Assembly (NCBI RefSeq): GCF_000499385.1
Contig: NW_013654802.1
Location: 1-64,000, forward strand
Reading direction: 5' to 3'
Origin: Eimeria necatrix
Lineage: Eukaryota; Apicomplexa; Conoidasida; Eucoccidiorida; Eimeriidae
Length of the DNA: 64,000 bases
The translations under genes and the position numbers were made by a program. The notes below the pieces were generated by a model. The model worked only from the letters and a program-made list of their open reading frames with translations, was not told the origin of the DNA and did not search any database. Each line of letters opens with the position of its first letter. Position 1 is the first letter of the stretch. Of this stretch, positions 35,801 to 48,302 are shown one piece after another.

Positions 35801-36485
35801 GCTGGTGACCCTCTAGAAGTCTAGCCTTGAAGCCACTTCTAACCGTGCAGCACAGTGTGAGATGCAGTTGCTGCTGTCAAGACAAATATTATACTTTTAA
35901 AGACTCGTAAAGGGCTTGCTTTGAGGATGCAGTGATGCGAAAATTTGGAATCGGCCTGGCATGCAAGGCGACTGCACGAGCATTGGGGCTTTGGCACGCA
36001 TTCTCGGTATCTGCAAGCTGGAGCCTTTTCTAAATAAGATATGTGTATGAGCACAACTAACCCGTAGTATCGATGAAATAGTTTCACCAGAAACACGAAA
36101 GGCAGTTTTTGGGCATTGTTTTCTATGCAGTACTTGGATGTATAGCGAGGAGCCTGCTGTTTGTTGGGGAGCGTCGACAATGCCGTCGGGCCCCACAAAA
36201 TGACCCGGACTGAGAGATGATAGAAGAATAGTTGATAGCCAAAAGCAATTCCTGGCGGCTGACGGGCGAAGCGAAGATTGTTCCCGGAACAATTGAACGG
36301 CCACCCTGTTCGAGGGAGGCAGTCCCTTCCATGACAGTATTGCAGAACTCATGTGTCGAGGCTTAGGTACAGTTCCACGTTTCAAACCTTGGAGGAGCTG
36401 ACGAGTTGAATGCTCAGCTCAGCCCTTAGCCTTCTCACTTGAGTTCTACAGAGGTGTATGGCCCGGCAATGCAAAGGGTGAGAAT
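32887..36485. other. Intergenic region, no recognisable gene
   Basis: Short open frames only (121 codons at most, plus strand 35159-35524), no motifs recognised. It separates two divergent genes, so both promoters should lie here. Confidence 0.5.
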
Positions 36486-37488
36486 ATGAATTGCACGAAC
36501 CGCCGCACAGACTGTACGCATGGTAACCCAATCGTGGGTATTCGGGCAAGAGAACTGGAACATCGTTTACATTTAGAGCGTTTGAAAGCAGTAAGAGCGA
36601 ACATAGATAATGCTAAACCTTTCATGGGCAATACAGAACAGCAGCAGAAGCGACCCAGAAAATCGTATCAGGTTCGCTCAAAGGAGAAGATGCAGGCACA
36701 TGACAACTTCAAGATGTTGACTACAATTGCTACTACGATGAACCGACCGTACCGTCTGCCGCCCAAACCAGTGGCGCCTCGCAGCCTCAACATTGGGTTG
36801 AGAAAAAGGGAACATTGGAAAATAGTCAAAGAGAACCAAGTGAGATGTAGCCTTGTCACGGACCCCAATCAAAGAACTATTTTCATACTTTGAGGCAGAA
36901 AGTCTTTGTATTTGCTCTTTAACCTCTCAGCAATTTCTTGAGCGGCTGGAAAGGTCCAAGCCACTGGTGGCAACGGTAGAACAATATAGACGGGACTTTG
37001 CAGAGCATGAGCGCCGCCTTATGCTATGCAGTTACACTTGTCGTAGAAACGCGGCAAAAGATAAATCGTTTCATCAGACAACTTCGAGGCCTGAGAGACA
37101 CAATGCCAGTGGCAACGGGACTTCCAGCCATCGGACAGAGGAACAAGTGCTCAGACAGAAGGTACGCTATGACACTGAAAATCGTGGTTCACCCCAGTCA
37201 TTATTCCAGCTCGTGGAAGTCTGAAAAGAGCAGTTGTCGGCTTTTTGTCCTCTCATTCTGCCGCAGTTGGCTGCTAAATGCTACAAGAGCAGAGATGGCC
37301 CACACGCTTCAGCGGTGCAACCGGGGTCTCGTGCTCCTCATCCCGCACGCTCACCGCAACCACGTCAAAAACAATTTGATAAAAGATATAAAGAATTCAA
37401 ATGCTATCCCGCTTCAAAACAAATGTGGGCTCCACCGAAGGTTTTCGTTCCGAGCGACCTGCCCAAGCCAATAAGCGTTTCTGCTTGA
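36486..37488 (+). CDS. CFAP97D1-like axonemal protein (CFAP97/KIAA1430 family)
   Basis: Members of this family support the sperm or ciliary axoneme. Three exons, each a multiple of three: 36486-36839, 36931-37161 and 37267-37488, giving 268 residues. Family landmarks: an N-terminal RARELEHRLHLERLKAVRANIDNAKPF, then KMQAHDNFKML, MNRPYRLPPKP, and the signature LNIGLRKREHWKIVKENQ spliced to FLERLERSKP, matching the family pattern of a basic stretch, REL..I..EN, then L..RL...KP..Y. A helix (EQYRRDFAEHERRLM) follows. The C-terminal 70 residues are Pro- and basic-rich with no family match. ATG at 36486 is the first in frame and there are no others before the conserved part. In this parasite a plausible site of action is the flagellated microgamete (inference). 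Confidence 0.85.
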
Positions 37489-40400
37489 CTCGTGAAAGGC
37501 AGGCTGAATGATGCCTTTACTTAATTGCTTCAGAAAAGCCCTATCTTTTTTTTGGAATCTGAGCTTCTGATGCAATGCACAGCCTAACCACCTGAAAACA
37601 CGTAGAGATATCTGTAAACTGCCCGTGTGTACACCTAAGTAGAAGTACCAATACACGTTAATCAGCTTGCTTTTCTTAGAAGAACACTAAAATAATCGTA
37701 GAAGCTTGCCAAAATATGCAAATTTGAAGGAAAAATTAAACACCAAAGGAAACAAACGGAAACAAAAGAGCTAACATTCAAGTTACTCCGATTTTGTAAA
37801 CAAACTCTGCTTTGACGCGCCTTTATTCACTATTTAGCCCACTTGTACGCATCTGTTGAATGTAGTGCAATGACTTTAATCCCTTAAACCTACGCGGGAG
37901 CAAAATCACCATTATCCTGATGCTGATACTTAAAGTGGTAGTGGTATAAGGTGCGTCTACTGAAATCCTTATTGGGTTTTCCAGCAGCCAATGAACCGCG
38001 TAGGGCTCTTGTGTGCTTTTGATTGGAATAAAGTGATATTTGGGCTCATTAGAGGAAACGAAAATGCCAGTGGGAAAACGAGAACACACAACCTGAAATA
38101 CCGCTTCTGGCGTATTTTTGTTAAGGATGTAAAGTGTCCTTGACAAAATTTGTGAATGTTAGAAGTTGTCGATGTTACTGCACGGGTACAAGCCAGTGCA
38201 TGGAAGCCTGTCTGCCTGAGGAGCCTCATTTAGGCGGATGACATGGGTGATTCGTCCCCTTGAAAAGTAAAATGCCATTTGGGTGTTTTTGTCTGTGAAA
38301 AGTGTCTCTAATGAGTAGCGTTACGTGTAATCCTATGTAGCCAGAACGGAAAAGACACGTTGGAGCTATTTCCTGCATACTATGGTGACTCCTAATTTGT
38401 TTCTTTCACATTTCAATTGGTATTTTTTCAATATATTTTCAGTGTTTGCGTGTGGGCCCTTTTATTGTGCTTTGGATGCTAATCTTCAATTTTATTTTCT
38501 AAAGTGCACCTATTGCTTGCTTGCTGCTTTTTCTTTGGAGCCAACGTTTCTGTCCAGCGTACACGAACAGAAGGGCGAACACACGCACAGATGACCTCTG
38601 CTCCAGCAAGAGCTGGAGCAGGAGGTCATCTTTAGTTTCTGGAAGCACGCAAGTTGAATCGCCTGCATTGCACTCTCTACGTAAAGGCAATCTTAGGGAA
38701 AGCCTCTTCTTCTACTAAGCACGTCGACGGCTTCTCAAAGCTAGCTAAAGTTAAGGCTTAACAGCGGAGATCAGAGCAGCATCCTACGCCACACTTAGAG
38801 TTCCGTGCACTAGACACAATCAGCTGACTAATCTTGAGAAAACTGGCCGAATATAACCCTACAGACACTAGACACTAGTGTCTCACTGCAAGGGAACTAC
38901 TGCCCCAAACCGAGTGCTGCTGGGAGGGACCCTCAATGTTGGCCGCAAATGTCCCGAGGGAGAGAATCGTGCCTCTGATCAGTGTCGGTTTTTCGATAGT
39001 TGCACTCTCCTTTTTGTCGATGCCGTGCATAAAATCGGAGAACCGGGTTTTGCTTTTGCTGGCATGCACGCATGCCGATACAACACAGAAGCAACATTAC
39101 TCACTCAGTATGTTCCTGAGCCGTGAAAATAAAACTTTGCCTGGGGTACTAATAATAGAACTGGAAGTAGAAGTGACAAGAGTGCAGCACGCGTGGCTCA
39201 AGCGAAGGCTTCCAAGCTACAACGTCTTATGGGTTTAAAAGTTTCATCGTGTTTTAATGGATTGAATTGGAAGGGGAGGCAAATAAGCGACACTCCTCTA
39301 CCGTTCAATTCGAAGGAGTGCAACGACAAAAATGGGCACAGGTGAAATCAATGCATACCCAACGACTTCACGTCAAATTTGAGACAACCAACATAACAGA
39401 CATACCACAGGTCATAAGTCTGAGCGGCACAGTTGGGAAACAATCTAGAGAGTTCACGCACACACACACGGGGAGCATGAAGCTACCCGCCATACGCTTG
39501 AGGTTTTGGAGTTGCTGGGAGCCAGACCGGAAAAGCAGCGACGAAGCCGATAACCTATTCAACTAGGACTAAGGACTGTTAAATTGTGGATAATCGGAGT
39601 AGAGGACGCTGAGACCAATGCAAGCGCCACTGAAGTGTTGGTAACTCGAAGTCAGGAAAAGGCCTAAAAAGTAGCACCGAATGCTTCTGTGAAGCGAAAT
39701 GTGAAAAGGGAGTATACAAATAGTTGGCATTTCAACGAGGTTCATGCTTGAAACGTGAAGTGCTGGCGCTTTTGCAGTGCCTCGACAGGCCCAGTCGGTC
39801 TTAGATCAAGTACTCGCAGCGGATGCTGTCAAACCTACGCAAATTAGCAACTAAAAGCCGACAAATCTATCGCAACTTCATATAAAAGCGCTTAGTCCGC
39901 AGGCGGTAACGCTATTATTTTTGTGCTGCACACAACAACCGCGGAGACCTTGAACGGATGTAGTGGGCAATATCACGAGAAAAACAAACAGAGGAAGAAA
40001 TACCCCACACAAACCAGCTCGAGAAGCAAAACTAGTAAGAAGACAAGCCTGATCTATTTGCCAATATGAATTTTTGTCCATATGAGTCGCAAATAAAGTC
40101 ATTGGTGTTGTGGGGCCCTGTGGAGCTCAACTTGCAGCAGCCAGTGTGCCTTCGGTGCTTAATACATTGGGTCCCGACAAAAAAATTGGATTACCATTTT
40201 ATGAACCAACCCAGTAGGCCCCGTTCAAAAAGCATTGAAGATCCACTTACTATTGCAGAAGTACCTGCATCATATGCGTGGTCAACTTGTAGCTTCGACA
40301 TGAGTCGGAAGATGCTTGTTGGCGTTTCTCCTCAGATTGCCTGCAATAATTCGATAGGTTGAGTTTGAGCGTCTTCAGTATCAAGGGAAAGCTCAGTAGT

Positions 40401-40648
40401 CTTCTCCTTTGGTTTTCATGGGCCTACATATGAAGGAAGAAACCGTTTGTTAACCACGTCTTTGGCATAAAGCCCCAGCCAGGGATCCTTCTTACATTCA
40501 GTTCCGTATGAATCCATACTCGCCTGGCGTCACAAACTCAGATCTTAATTTCGCTTGACGAAGGATCATCAGGGGCGAACATTTAAGGGATTCCCCGCTG
40601 GGGAAGAACAGTGCTGTCCAACTGAGCTGCTAGCCGTATACACAGGAA
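37489..40648. other. Intergenic region, no recognisable gene
   Basis: Contains a strong inverted repeat (38590-38630). Open frames are all short (107 codons at most) and without motifs. Confidence 0.5.
38590..38630. repeat. 18-bp inverted repeat with 4-base loop
   Basis: Left arm GATGACCTCTGCTCCAGC at 38590-38607, loop AAGA, right arm 38612-38630 complementary except for one extra G. Could fold as an RNA hairpin or cruciform; there is no T-run after it and no flanking gene end. Confidence 0.85.
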
Positions 40649-43600
40649 ATGGCTCGAGGCAAGCGCCGTTTTAGAGGCGCTGAGATGATGGGTAGACAGC
40701 GGGCTGCCAAGTACGCACGGGTAACTGGAGGTACAGATAAGGACGAAAGGCCTCAACCAGCCAAAGAGGCGTACGATGAAATAATTTATGAGAATGCAGC
40801 ATTCGAGGAATACTACCAGGTGGGTGTTTCAAACACCCACGCTCGAAGTGTAATATCTGCTCGTCTGGACTCCTGCTTTGCGTGCGAAAGAACATTGCAT
40901 CTTTGAGTGGCGGAAGCAGAGTTGGCTGATTTGCTTTTAGCTACAAATGTTGTCGAAAACACGCTTTTTGGTCACAGAATGCTCATGTATAGTCTATAGT
41001 GCGCTGCTGTGTCATGCAGAGGCAAGGCATTTGCCCTAATGAGGAGTGGGACGACTTCATGGCCATCCAGCGACTCCCTTTGCCAGGTGGGATTTAAGTG
41101 ATTTTCCCATTAACAGTGAAGGCTGTGAGGGGCCATACATCAAAAGTTTTGAGGGGAAAATGTGTTCTTGTGGCAGTGGCATTTTGTTCCGTCGCCGGCC
41201 TCGATAAATGAAGTATTGCACTTGCCAAATAGTCCGTCATTCTTCCCACGATACATGGTCTAGTAATACTGTTGGCGTCTGCAGCTGCTGTACGCGTTAA
41301 TGTCTCCTCTGCACTTTGGCGAAGCACACGAGCTTTGCTTGTCGACTTGAGCCAGGCGGAAGTAAGCTTTATCCTGTCAGGATTGTGCATGCTGGTGTGA
41401 ACACACAACTAACGCAAACTTTAGCTTATATGGGGGCTCCCCTGTTGGCTGCTCTGCAGCGAATGCGTTTCCGCGATGTGGACTTCTGCAGGGGAAAAGT
41501 ACCGTCCGGAGATTGCCGTTCTTCCCTCATCAGCTTGCTTGTGAGTTGTCTGCACTTCTTTGGGTCTCCACTTTCGTGGTCCACACTAATGAAGTGCTCA
41601 AGGCAGCAGAAGATAATGTTGAATGATGGCTTGTATTGGGGATAGCTTACGATGTGCAGGGCAATGGGACACAACAAGCAAGGTTGATATGAAAAAAGAT
41701 CTTCTTTTTAAAGAAATCCGTGAACAAATTATCAACGAGGACTTCAGGGTAAGCGTCACATGATTCAACCTAAGCAGCTACGAATTGTGTGGCGTAAACA
41801 CTGTTCGGCGAAAGATTTTCAGAATATCGGACTTTATCTCATGACAAGTATTGAGTTGTTTACTCAGGCCTTCGTTCCATGGTATGCTACCTTGTTCGAC
41901 TGCAGGGAGCACTCACGCGACAAGAGGCTGTCAGCATGCTGCCGTGCCTCTTCTTAGACATACAGCCTCACCACCTTGTGCTAGATATGTGTTCATCTCC
42001 AGGTAATTCTGCCATTTTTCTTAGATATAGAGACTCATCATCCTGCGCTAGTTGGTTTCATCTCCATGTGGTTGTACTGTCCCGAGTAAGTGGTCTCGTC
42101 GTTAATACTGCACCATATTGTGACAAGCCAGCTAACAATGCGCAAGTGCAATGAGTATCATTGCTTCAAATATACTGAACTGACAGTCAGTGATGATATG
42201 CGAATATTCATATGAGCAACGTTAGTGGTGTGGGCATGCAGTTCAGAGGGATGTTCATTACTTTCTTCAGGTTCAAAGACATCAGAAATGCTTGACATGC
42301 TGCAGTGGAAGGCTCAGCTTCATGCGTCTACAGAAAAAGGATCCTCTGTCGGCATCCCGCCAGTGGACGGTAAGCATCATGGCCTAGACAGTATATCCTT
42401 CCAGTTCAAAGATTACCATTATAGAGCCAGCAGAGCAAGCACAAAATTGAGTGTCTTTCTTGATTATACATTCATCTTCGTCCCCTTTCGAGCGTGACTC
42501 ACATAGCCTAATATTTGAGCACACGCTATCCGTTTACCGTCGAAATCTCTGCATTAAATCCATCGCGCATTGCCTTTATGTGCAACCCTACAGGCGCAGT
42601 CATCGCTAATGACGTTGATTTGAAGCGTGCAGTTACATTGACGCACCAACTGCAGAGGTTAGCGTCTCCTTCAGTGGCGGTTACCTGTCTCGACGGTGAG
42701 CGCTTTGATAGTTCTTCGCCTTTAGAACCTTGGTTTGGCCTCACACCTGCAGAGAACGTTGGCCGCTGTGCTTGTTGCATTTCGCTCAGCTGCTTGCTTT
42801 CCGACGCTTCATAGCATATCAGCCGACGGCTCCCACAAGGTTGGTAAGGGGTTGCAAGTTAAGGACAACTAAATTCCTGTGCACCGAAGCATATTTTCTG
42901 ATGCCAGCTCTGAGCCTGCAGGTGCTTTGCAATATCTGGCTTTTGCTCATGCCCTTAGGTCAAATTGCAATTCGACAGAATCCTGGGTGAGCTCTTGCGT
43001 CGTGGTTATATTCACGCGTGGCAAGCGTAACTAAGCTTACAACACAAAACGTTCAGAGCACAACACGACGCTTGTATCTGGTCGATTTTACTGGACTTTC
43101 CAGCTGACGTACCGTGTAGTGGCGACGGAACTCTGCGGAAAAATTTAGACGTGTGGAGGAGCTGGAACACTGGCGGCGGCCATAGCATGCACCCCATCCA
43201 GGTATTTGCTGAGTTATAGTCACCTCTGCAGCAACAATAGCACGGCGTGATCTCGAAGTGGCAGATGCTGAGAAAGCGGTCAAAGCAAGTACCGAAGGTC
43301 AAACCTTTTGCGTAGGCCCAATCACTTTGTGCTCAGCTTTCAATTCTATACCGTGGCCTCCAGCTCCTGCGCGTGGACGGCAAAATTGTATATTCGACTT
43401 GTTCGCTGAACCCCTTAGAAGACGAAGTAGGCAAACTCTCTTGGCAGTTGCTTTGCTACAGCAGGGGTTGCTTCTGGAAATCTGCTTTCAAACGGAGCTC
43501 ATCAAATGCGATTGCTGCTTTTAGGCAGTCATTGCAACTGTTCTGTCCCAACAAAAGGGCCGTGTGGAGATTGTCGATCCCCCAGACCTGCCAGGTGCAA

Positions 43601-45828
43601 CAGATTGAGCAACTGTCCCTCATTAATGGTTACTTTTTGCCGCGGCAGAGTTCGTTAACCTGAAAGAATGGAGCCCCCCTGTTCTGGCCACGCCAGCTGA
43701 AGTTTTCTTGTACAGCCGTGCTAGCATTGCTTCTGTGTGAATATGCAAAACCAACAGGTCTCAGATGGTCCAAAGGGAAGCCTCATTGGCTTGTACCCTC
43801 GCCTCCTGCCAAGAAGCGTTCGTCAGCTCAAGATGAGCCCTCACAGGCAGACGTGCAGAACTGCAACGGGACTGCCTTCTATCGCACATTTGATGAGGTA
43901 CCGGAAGAATATCGTCACCGAATACGGTATGGCCTTGCCCAGGGCTCTGCTTTTGCTTGATAAGTCCTATTTTTCCAATTACTTATTGATAGCATCTTTG
44001 ACAGTGTCTCTGTGTTTAAGGGTTCCTGCTGCTACACAGGCCCACCATGTTTCCTCCTCCGGGAGCAGATATGATGTCCCTGGAGAAGTGCGTTCGCATC
44101 TTGCCCCATCACAACAATACGGGAGGGTTCTTTGTCTGCTGTTTACGTAAACTTGCGGAGCTTGACGCGAGCAAAATCTTCATCAGCAACAAAAGCAAAG
44201 TGAGGGCAGCTACAGAGGAGAAGGAACGAACCCCGTTCAAGCCCCAGAGAAACGGGGACACTCTACATAGCCAGACACCAGGCCCCAATGGCGGAGCAGA
44301 ATCGACAAGCAACTCAGAAGAAGCAGAACACAAAGAAAACAGCGTCAAGGCCAGCTATGCAGTGGAGCCGGAGGTCAATCCCCTACTTGACGGAGAACTG
44401 CTACCAGAGAGACCCATAGAACAAACTGTAGCATCCTTGGCATACACTGATGACGTTGCTGCAGCCAAGTTAGATGTTCTGTCTGCCAAGGAAGAAGAGG
44501 AGAGCCTGTATTCACTTGCTTCGGCTGCATCCAAGCCAGGAAGCCTTTTCCATATTCTTTTGCCAGCAAGTTGTGATGCGGAAGGCGCCTGCGATGTGCA
44601 AATGATCATGGACTTCTATGGTTTGAGTGACAAGACATCTATGGTGCGCATCTCTGCATCGCAGTGCTCAGATATTTGCTGGACTAAAAGTGATTTGCTC
44701 CAAGTGTAGTATGAGTGTTTTTCGCTGCCATAGCAAACTGCAGTCCCTTCGCGTTTGTGCCTTTTCAGCTGCCCGACGACCTGCGGAGCCCAACGACAAT
44801 AGCATCATTAGATCCGAATTTGCTTTTTCGGCGGGTCCACTCGCGAAAGAAAATGTTTTTTCTTTCAAAGAGGTTGGCGGATGTGGTGAACATTTCCTAC
44901 CAAACGGCGGGGGCTCGCACTCCCAAGAAATTGGTCGCGCAAACGCAGTCGCAACCAAGCGAACTGCATCGGCAGCTTGACAGCCTCTTAAAGAGTAAAA
45001 TAAAATGGATGCATGCCGGAATCACACTGCTCATTAAACATAGCGAAGGCGAAGGGGGCCAAGAGAAAAGGTTGGGTGCACGGGGCTGGCGTGTGGCGCA
45101 GGTAGGACATTCCTGCTTCTGCGTGCACATAGAGTTCCGCACCCGCCTAAGAACTTGAAAGACTTCCAACTAATTGTGTTGTGCACTGCGCTGTAGGAAG
45201 GAGCTGCTTTAATGGCTACTTTTGTGAGAAGGCGCATTATTTTCGTTAGTGTGGCCGTTGCACGTTTTCTGTTGTTGGCGGAGGCTCGTGTGGTCCGATC
45301 TTCTGAACTCCTGGAGTTTGAGAATTGCAAGCAAGTCTTAAACCTCTCCTCATGCAGAGACAAGGACGGATGCATTGAAGGTACGCCACACAGTGAGATC
45401 CTGGTGGCATGTACGTACAGACAGAGTGGAAGCCAGGCATGCTCGACAACTCTCAGTCGGAAAGCATAATTTTGCGTGTTGTTCGTGCAGCTGGAGGAGT
45501 CATTTGTATCGTCTGTCCCACGACCGTCATCGCAGTTGGTGATTCTGTCTCAGAGGAGTCCTCTGCGAAGACAACGGCAGCTGAAGTTGACGAGGTGCAG
45601 CACACGATTGCAAGCGTCTACCACATTAAGAACAATCCGAGCTTTGCAACTATGCCAGACAGTGTTTGCGTATCGTGCATGTTTTCTGCGGGCGGCAGCC
45701 TGCATGCATACATGAACAAAAGAGAAGCAAGGGCGATAGCTCGCCACCTGTTCTCCATGCCCAAGGAAGAGGACCTGGAACAGAAATATGCCAAAGAGTG
45801 GGATGGGATGCCTTCCATGGGTAGCTAG
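40649..45828 (+). CDS. NSUN2/Trm4-type RNA (cytosine-5) methyltransferase
   Basis: SAM-dependent enzyme expected to make m5C in tRNA. Nineteen exons keep phase: 40649-40819, 41020-41086, 41285-41361, 41492-41540, 41660-41748, 41906-42002, 42271-42369, 42594-42695, 42790-42839, 42959-42986, 43104-43201, 43259-43288, 43364-43426, 43525-43594, 43758-43926, 44040-44643, 44769-45101, 45197-45380 and 45491-45828 (905 residues). Motifs: LPFFPHQLAWQ, GALTRQEAVSMLP, LVLDMCSSPGSKTSEML (SAM site), GAVIANDVDLKRAV, FDRIL then ADVPCSGDGTLRKN (Cys motif IV), KIVYSTCSLNPLEDE (catalytic Cys motif VI), and MFPPPGADMM...RILPHHNNTGGFFV, typical of the NSUN2 branch. A low-complexity insertion of about 130 residues (44170-44570) interrupts the C-terminal half before DFYGLSD. 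The exon at 43259-43288 has an uncertain acceptor. Exons of 28 and 30 bases are unusually small. ATG 40649 starts MARGKRRFRG, a basic N-terminus typical of the family. Confidence 0.93.
42017..42070 (+). pseudogene. Decayed copy of the preceding methyltransferase exon 3' end
   Basis: Within the intron after exon 41906-42002, this stretch matches the exon's own 3' end and donor (about 41950-42003): TTCTTAGATATA against TTCTTAGACATA, CTGCGCTAG against TTGTGCTAG, and TTTCATCTCC against GTTCATCTCC. Offset is about 67 bp. It retains no usable SAM motif. Confidence 0.7.
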
Positions 45829-47051
45829 CACAGGCAGGCCAGCACGGCTAGGGGCATCAATTCGGCGAATTCCATGAACAGTCAAGCGTCATGCATTTCA
45901 GAGACGGCGTTCAGCCGGAAGTGGCGTCAAACCAAAGGAGGATTCGAATAGTTCTTTGGCGCAACAATACAATTTTTTTTCTTTAGTTCGCATGTACTTT
46001 GGCTATCCCAGCCATTGCGGCAAGAAAAGTTACGTAGTATACCTGTCAGTAGAATAAATATAAAGGAGATGGACGCTACATACACCAGCGTGCAAAGCCT
46101 GTAGCGCAAAATTCGCCAGTGCACTCTGCTCGCTTAACCACTCTTTCGGGACCCCCTGCAAAGGGCAGGAAGTTGAGTACCGAAGAGAACAAGCAAATCG
46201 GGGGGCGGGCTGAGTGAAGAAACAGCTGAGCAGCATGCTCAGGTCAAGGGGGCTGCTGGGATAGCTGCACGGAGCACCCTGATATTTCACTGGCACTTGA
46301 TCTCCGCATCCTGTGGCAATAGTGGATTCCGTGCCTTGTCGACCTCCGCCCGAACCGACACCTTCACAAACTCCACTGCTAAAACGAAAAACTGCTGGTA
46401 TGACCTGGATGGCTTGACCTACGAGCAAGCCACCAACGTGCAAAAGCTATCCGTATTGTGCATTTCCCCAACAAGCAAGTATACGCAAGAGAGAGGACGC
46501 GGCGGCGTGAGCGATCGAGGTGGCAGCGCCGATTGGGGCTTGGGAATAGCTTGGAAGTCCCACAGATGCTTCAAAGCATGACCGTGGTGGCCCGTATGAG
46601 CTGGGAGAAGCCAGCGTGCAATGAATGCCTGTCCTAGCACTGGCTGTTCCGCCTGAAGATTTTCTGGCCTCAACTGCTATGCCAAGAAGATGAAACTGCC
46701 CCACATGTGGTGTCGGAAAAAATCCTGGCCGTCTCGTGCGAATGTGGCAAACAATCAGCAGTCTGGTCAATGAGGAAGCCTGCTTCGGCAACTTTAAGTG
46801 GTGCTTCTAAGACAAGAATGCTGTTGACGTCCTCGCTTTTCCTTCTAATCAGCTCGCTTTTCAGACGGAGCAACCGAGGCCGACCTCGACGAAACGACAT
46901 AAGTAAGGCGATGTGTGTTCTTTCCCTTGCTCTTAAAGTTCACCTGAGCAAATGAAAACGCGCAGAAGTCAGCTACGGATGCACGTGTTCTCCTAAGGCT
47001 TCCTCCGCAGCTGTAACGATTCACTGCAGAAACACTCCCTACAAAACTGCC
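45829..47051. other. Spacer with minus-strand open frames of uncertain status
   Basis: Minus-strand frames at 46900-46670 (RRGRPRLLRLKSELIRRK then VLEAPLKVAEAGFLIDQ) and at 46791-46447 look protein-like and might be 3' exons of the gene at 47052-48302. I found no phase-consistent junction, so I do not call them as exons. Confidence 0.4.
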
Positions 47052-48302
47052 CTAACAAGTTACCTGGTCCCCAGCTTTGCCTGAAAAGAATAGTTTGATG
47101 GCTTCCGGGTCCACCGTGATGGAGCCTGTAGAGCGGCCTCGTTGCCGCACTTCCGTATCGACGCTGCCTGTCGAGGAAGCTCTACGAGTTGACCTCCCCC
47201 TAGAATTTCTGCTTTTAACGCTCTTCCTGTCGCCTTCTACCGTTTCCTCTTTGGCTTCATTTTCATCGTCTCCATTCAGTTTCCTAATGCTGTCGTTCCA
47301 CTTTGCCAACAGCTTTTCAGTCTTTCCAGTCTCCTTGGCACGTGCGATGCTTTTAAGCCAATGAACACAGCTATCTCCGTCTTCATGATCGTCCCCCCAC
47401 TCATCTACGTAAGCTTTGAGTGCATTTTCCAGCTCATCAATGTCATCGAAGCGCCTCCAGGTGGCGTCTAACTCGTCAACAGTGCCATTAGACGCATCCG
47501 ACAGTGCCGATCTAGACGTCTTCGCTTGATCTTGGGATTCTGATTGGCTCGTGACAGCGCTCTTGTTCCGCTTGCCTGACTTCCTTCTAGGTGTGTTTGC
47601 CTCCCTGCGCCTCTGTTGATGCTCATTGATTCCAGGGACAGTACCCTTCACGTTTTCTCCAAAAAACCCTGCCATTGCTACCTCTTTCTCCTGGCGTGTC
47701 TTGCACCCCATAGAATGAAGAAATTCATAAACTGCTCAAAAGCATCACATAAAAAAGTCGTCACATGAAGCGTGAAAGCCTGAAAGCCTCTGCACAAGTT
47801 CGCAAAATGGGGATGCCCCTCTAATCGTCTGGCAGCCCGTTGATGCCATGCATGAAGAGACACTTACACAGGTTGTATTTAAAAACATTTAGCTGCGGCG
47901 CTCACCGTCTGAACCAGGATCCGCATAGTCTATTGGGCCCTTGCCCGACGAGTCGACCTCCGCAAGACTACGCAAATCGATTTTGTGAAGAATTTTTTCC
48001 AGAGTGGGGACTCCCATCTGCAGCGAACGCACTCAAAAAATTCTGCGGAACCTCACGAAATCTTGGGCACATCCTCACCAATGGGGCACCAAGAGCCTAT
48101 GGTCGCGCACGCGAACTGCAAACGGGTTGCACTGAAGACCGTGGACCATACTTTTGCCTCGACAGCAACAGTCACAGTGTTTTTCCCGTCAGTGCTCTTC
48201 ACGGTAAGGTCCAATGCCGGCTGGTCAAGAAGAAAATCCACAATTTTCATCTTCTTAAGCATCATTGCAGCCTGAAGAGAAGTGTACTTGATGCCTGTCC
48301 CG
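47052..48302 (-). CDS. Unrecognised protein with an ankyrin-like segment; 5' end missing
   Basis: Three exons join in phase on the minus strand: 48302-48152, 48017-47906 and 47731-47052 (stop at 47052, or splicing at a GTAACT donor after 47064). The first encodes TGIKYTSLQAAMMLKKMK followed by IVDFLLDQPALDLTVKS and TDGKNTVTVAVEAK, which reads like one ankyrin repeat and the start of another. The second, MGVPTLEKILHKIDLRSL, is spliced to VYEFLHSMGCKTRQEKEV. The rest is charged and Ser/Arg-rich (RRFDDIDELENALKAYVDEW, RSRNSRGRST-type) with two phospho-like RRASS and RGRSTGS sites. The first exon starts with one base completing a codon, so there is at least one more upstream exon, not found. Function unknown. 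Confidence 0.55.

Noticed and set aside
46447..46900. Minus-strand frames after the ankyrin-like gene
   Set aside because: Protein-like composition, but no phase-consistent acceptor joins them to the exon ending at 47064; left as uncertain.
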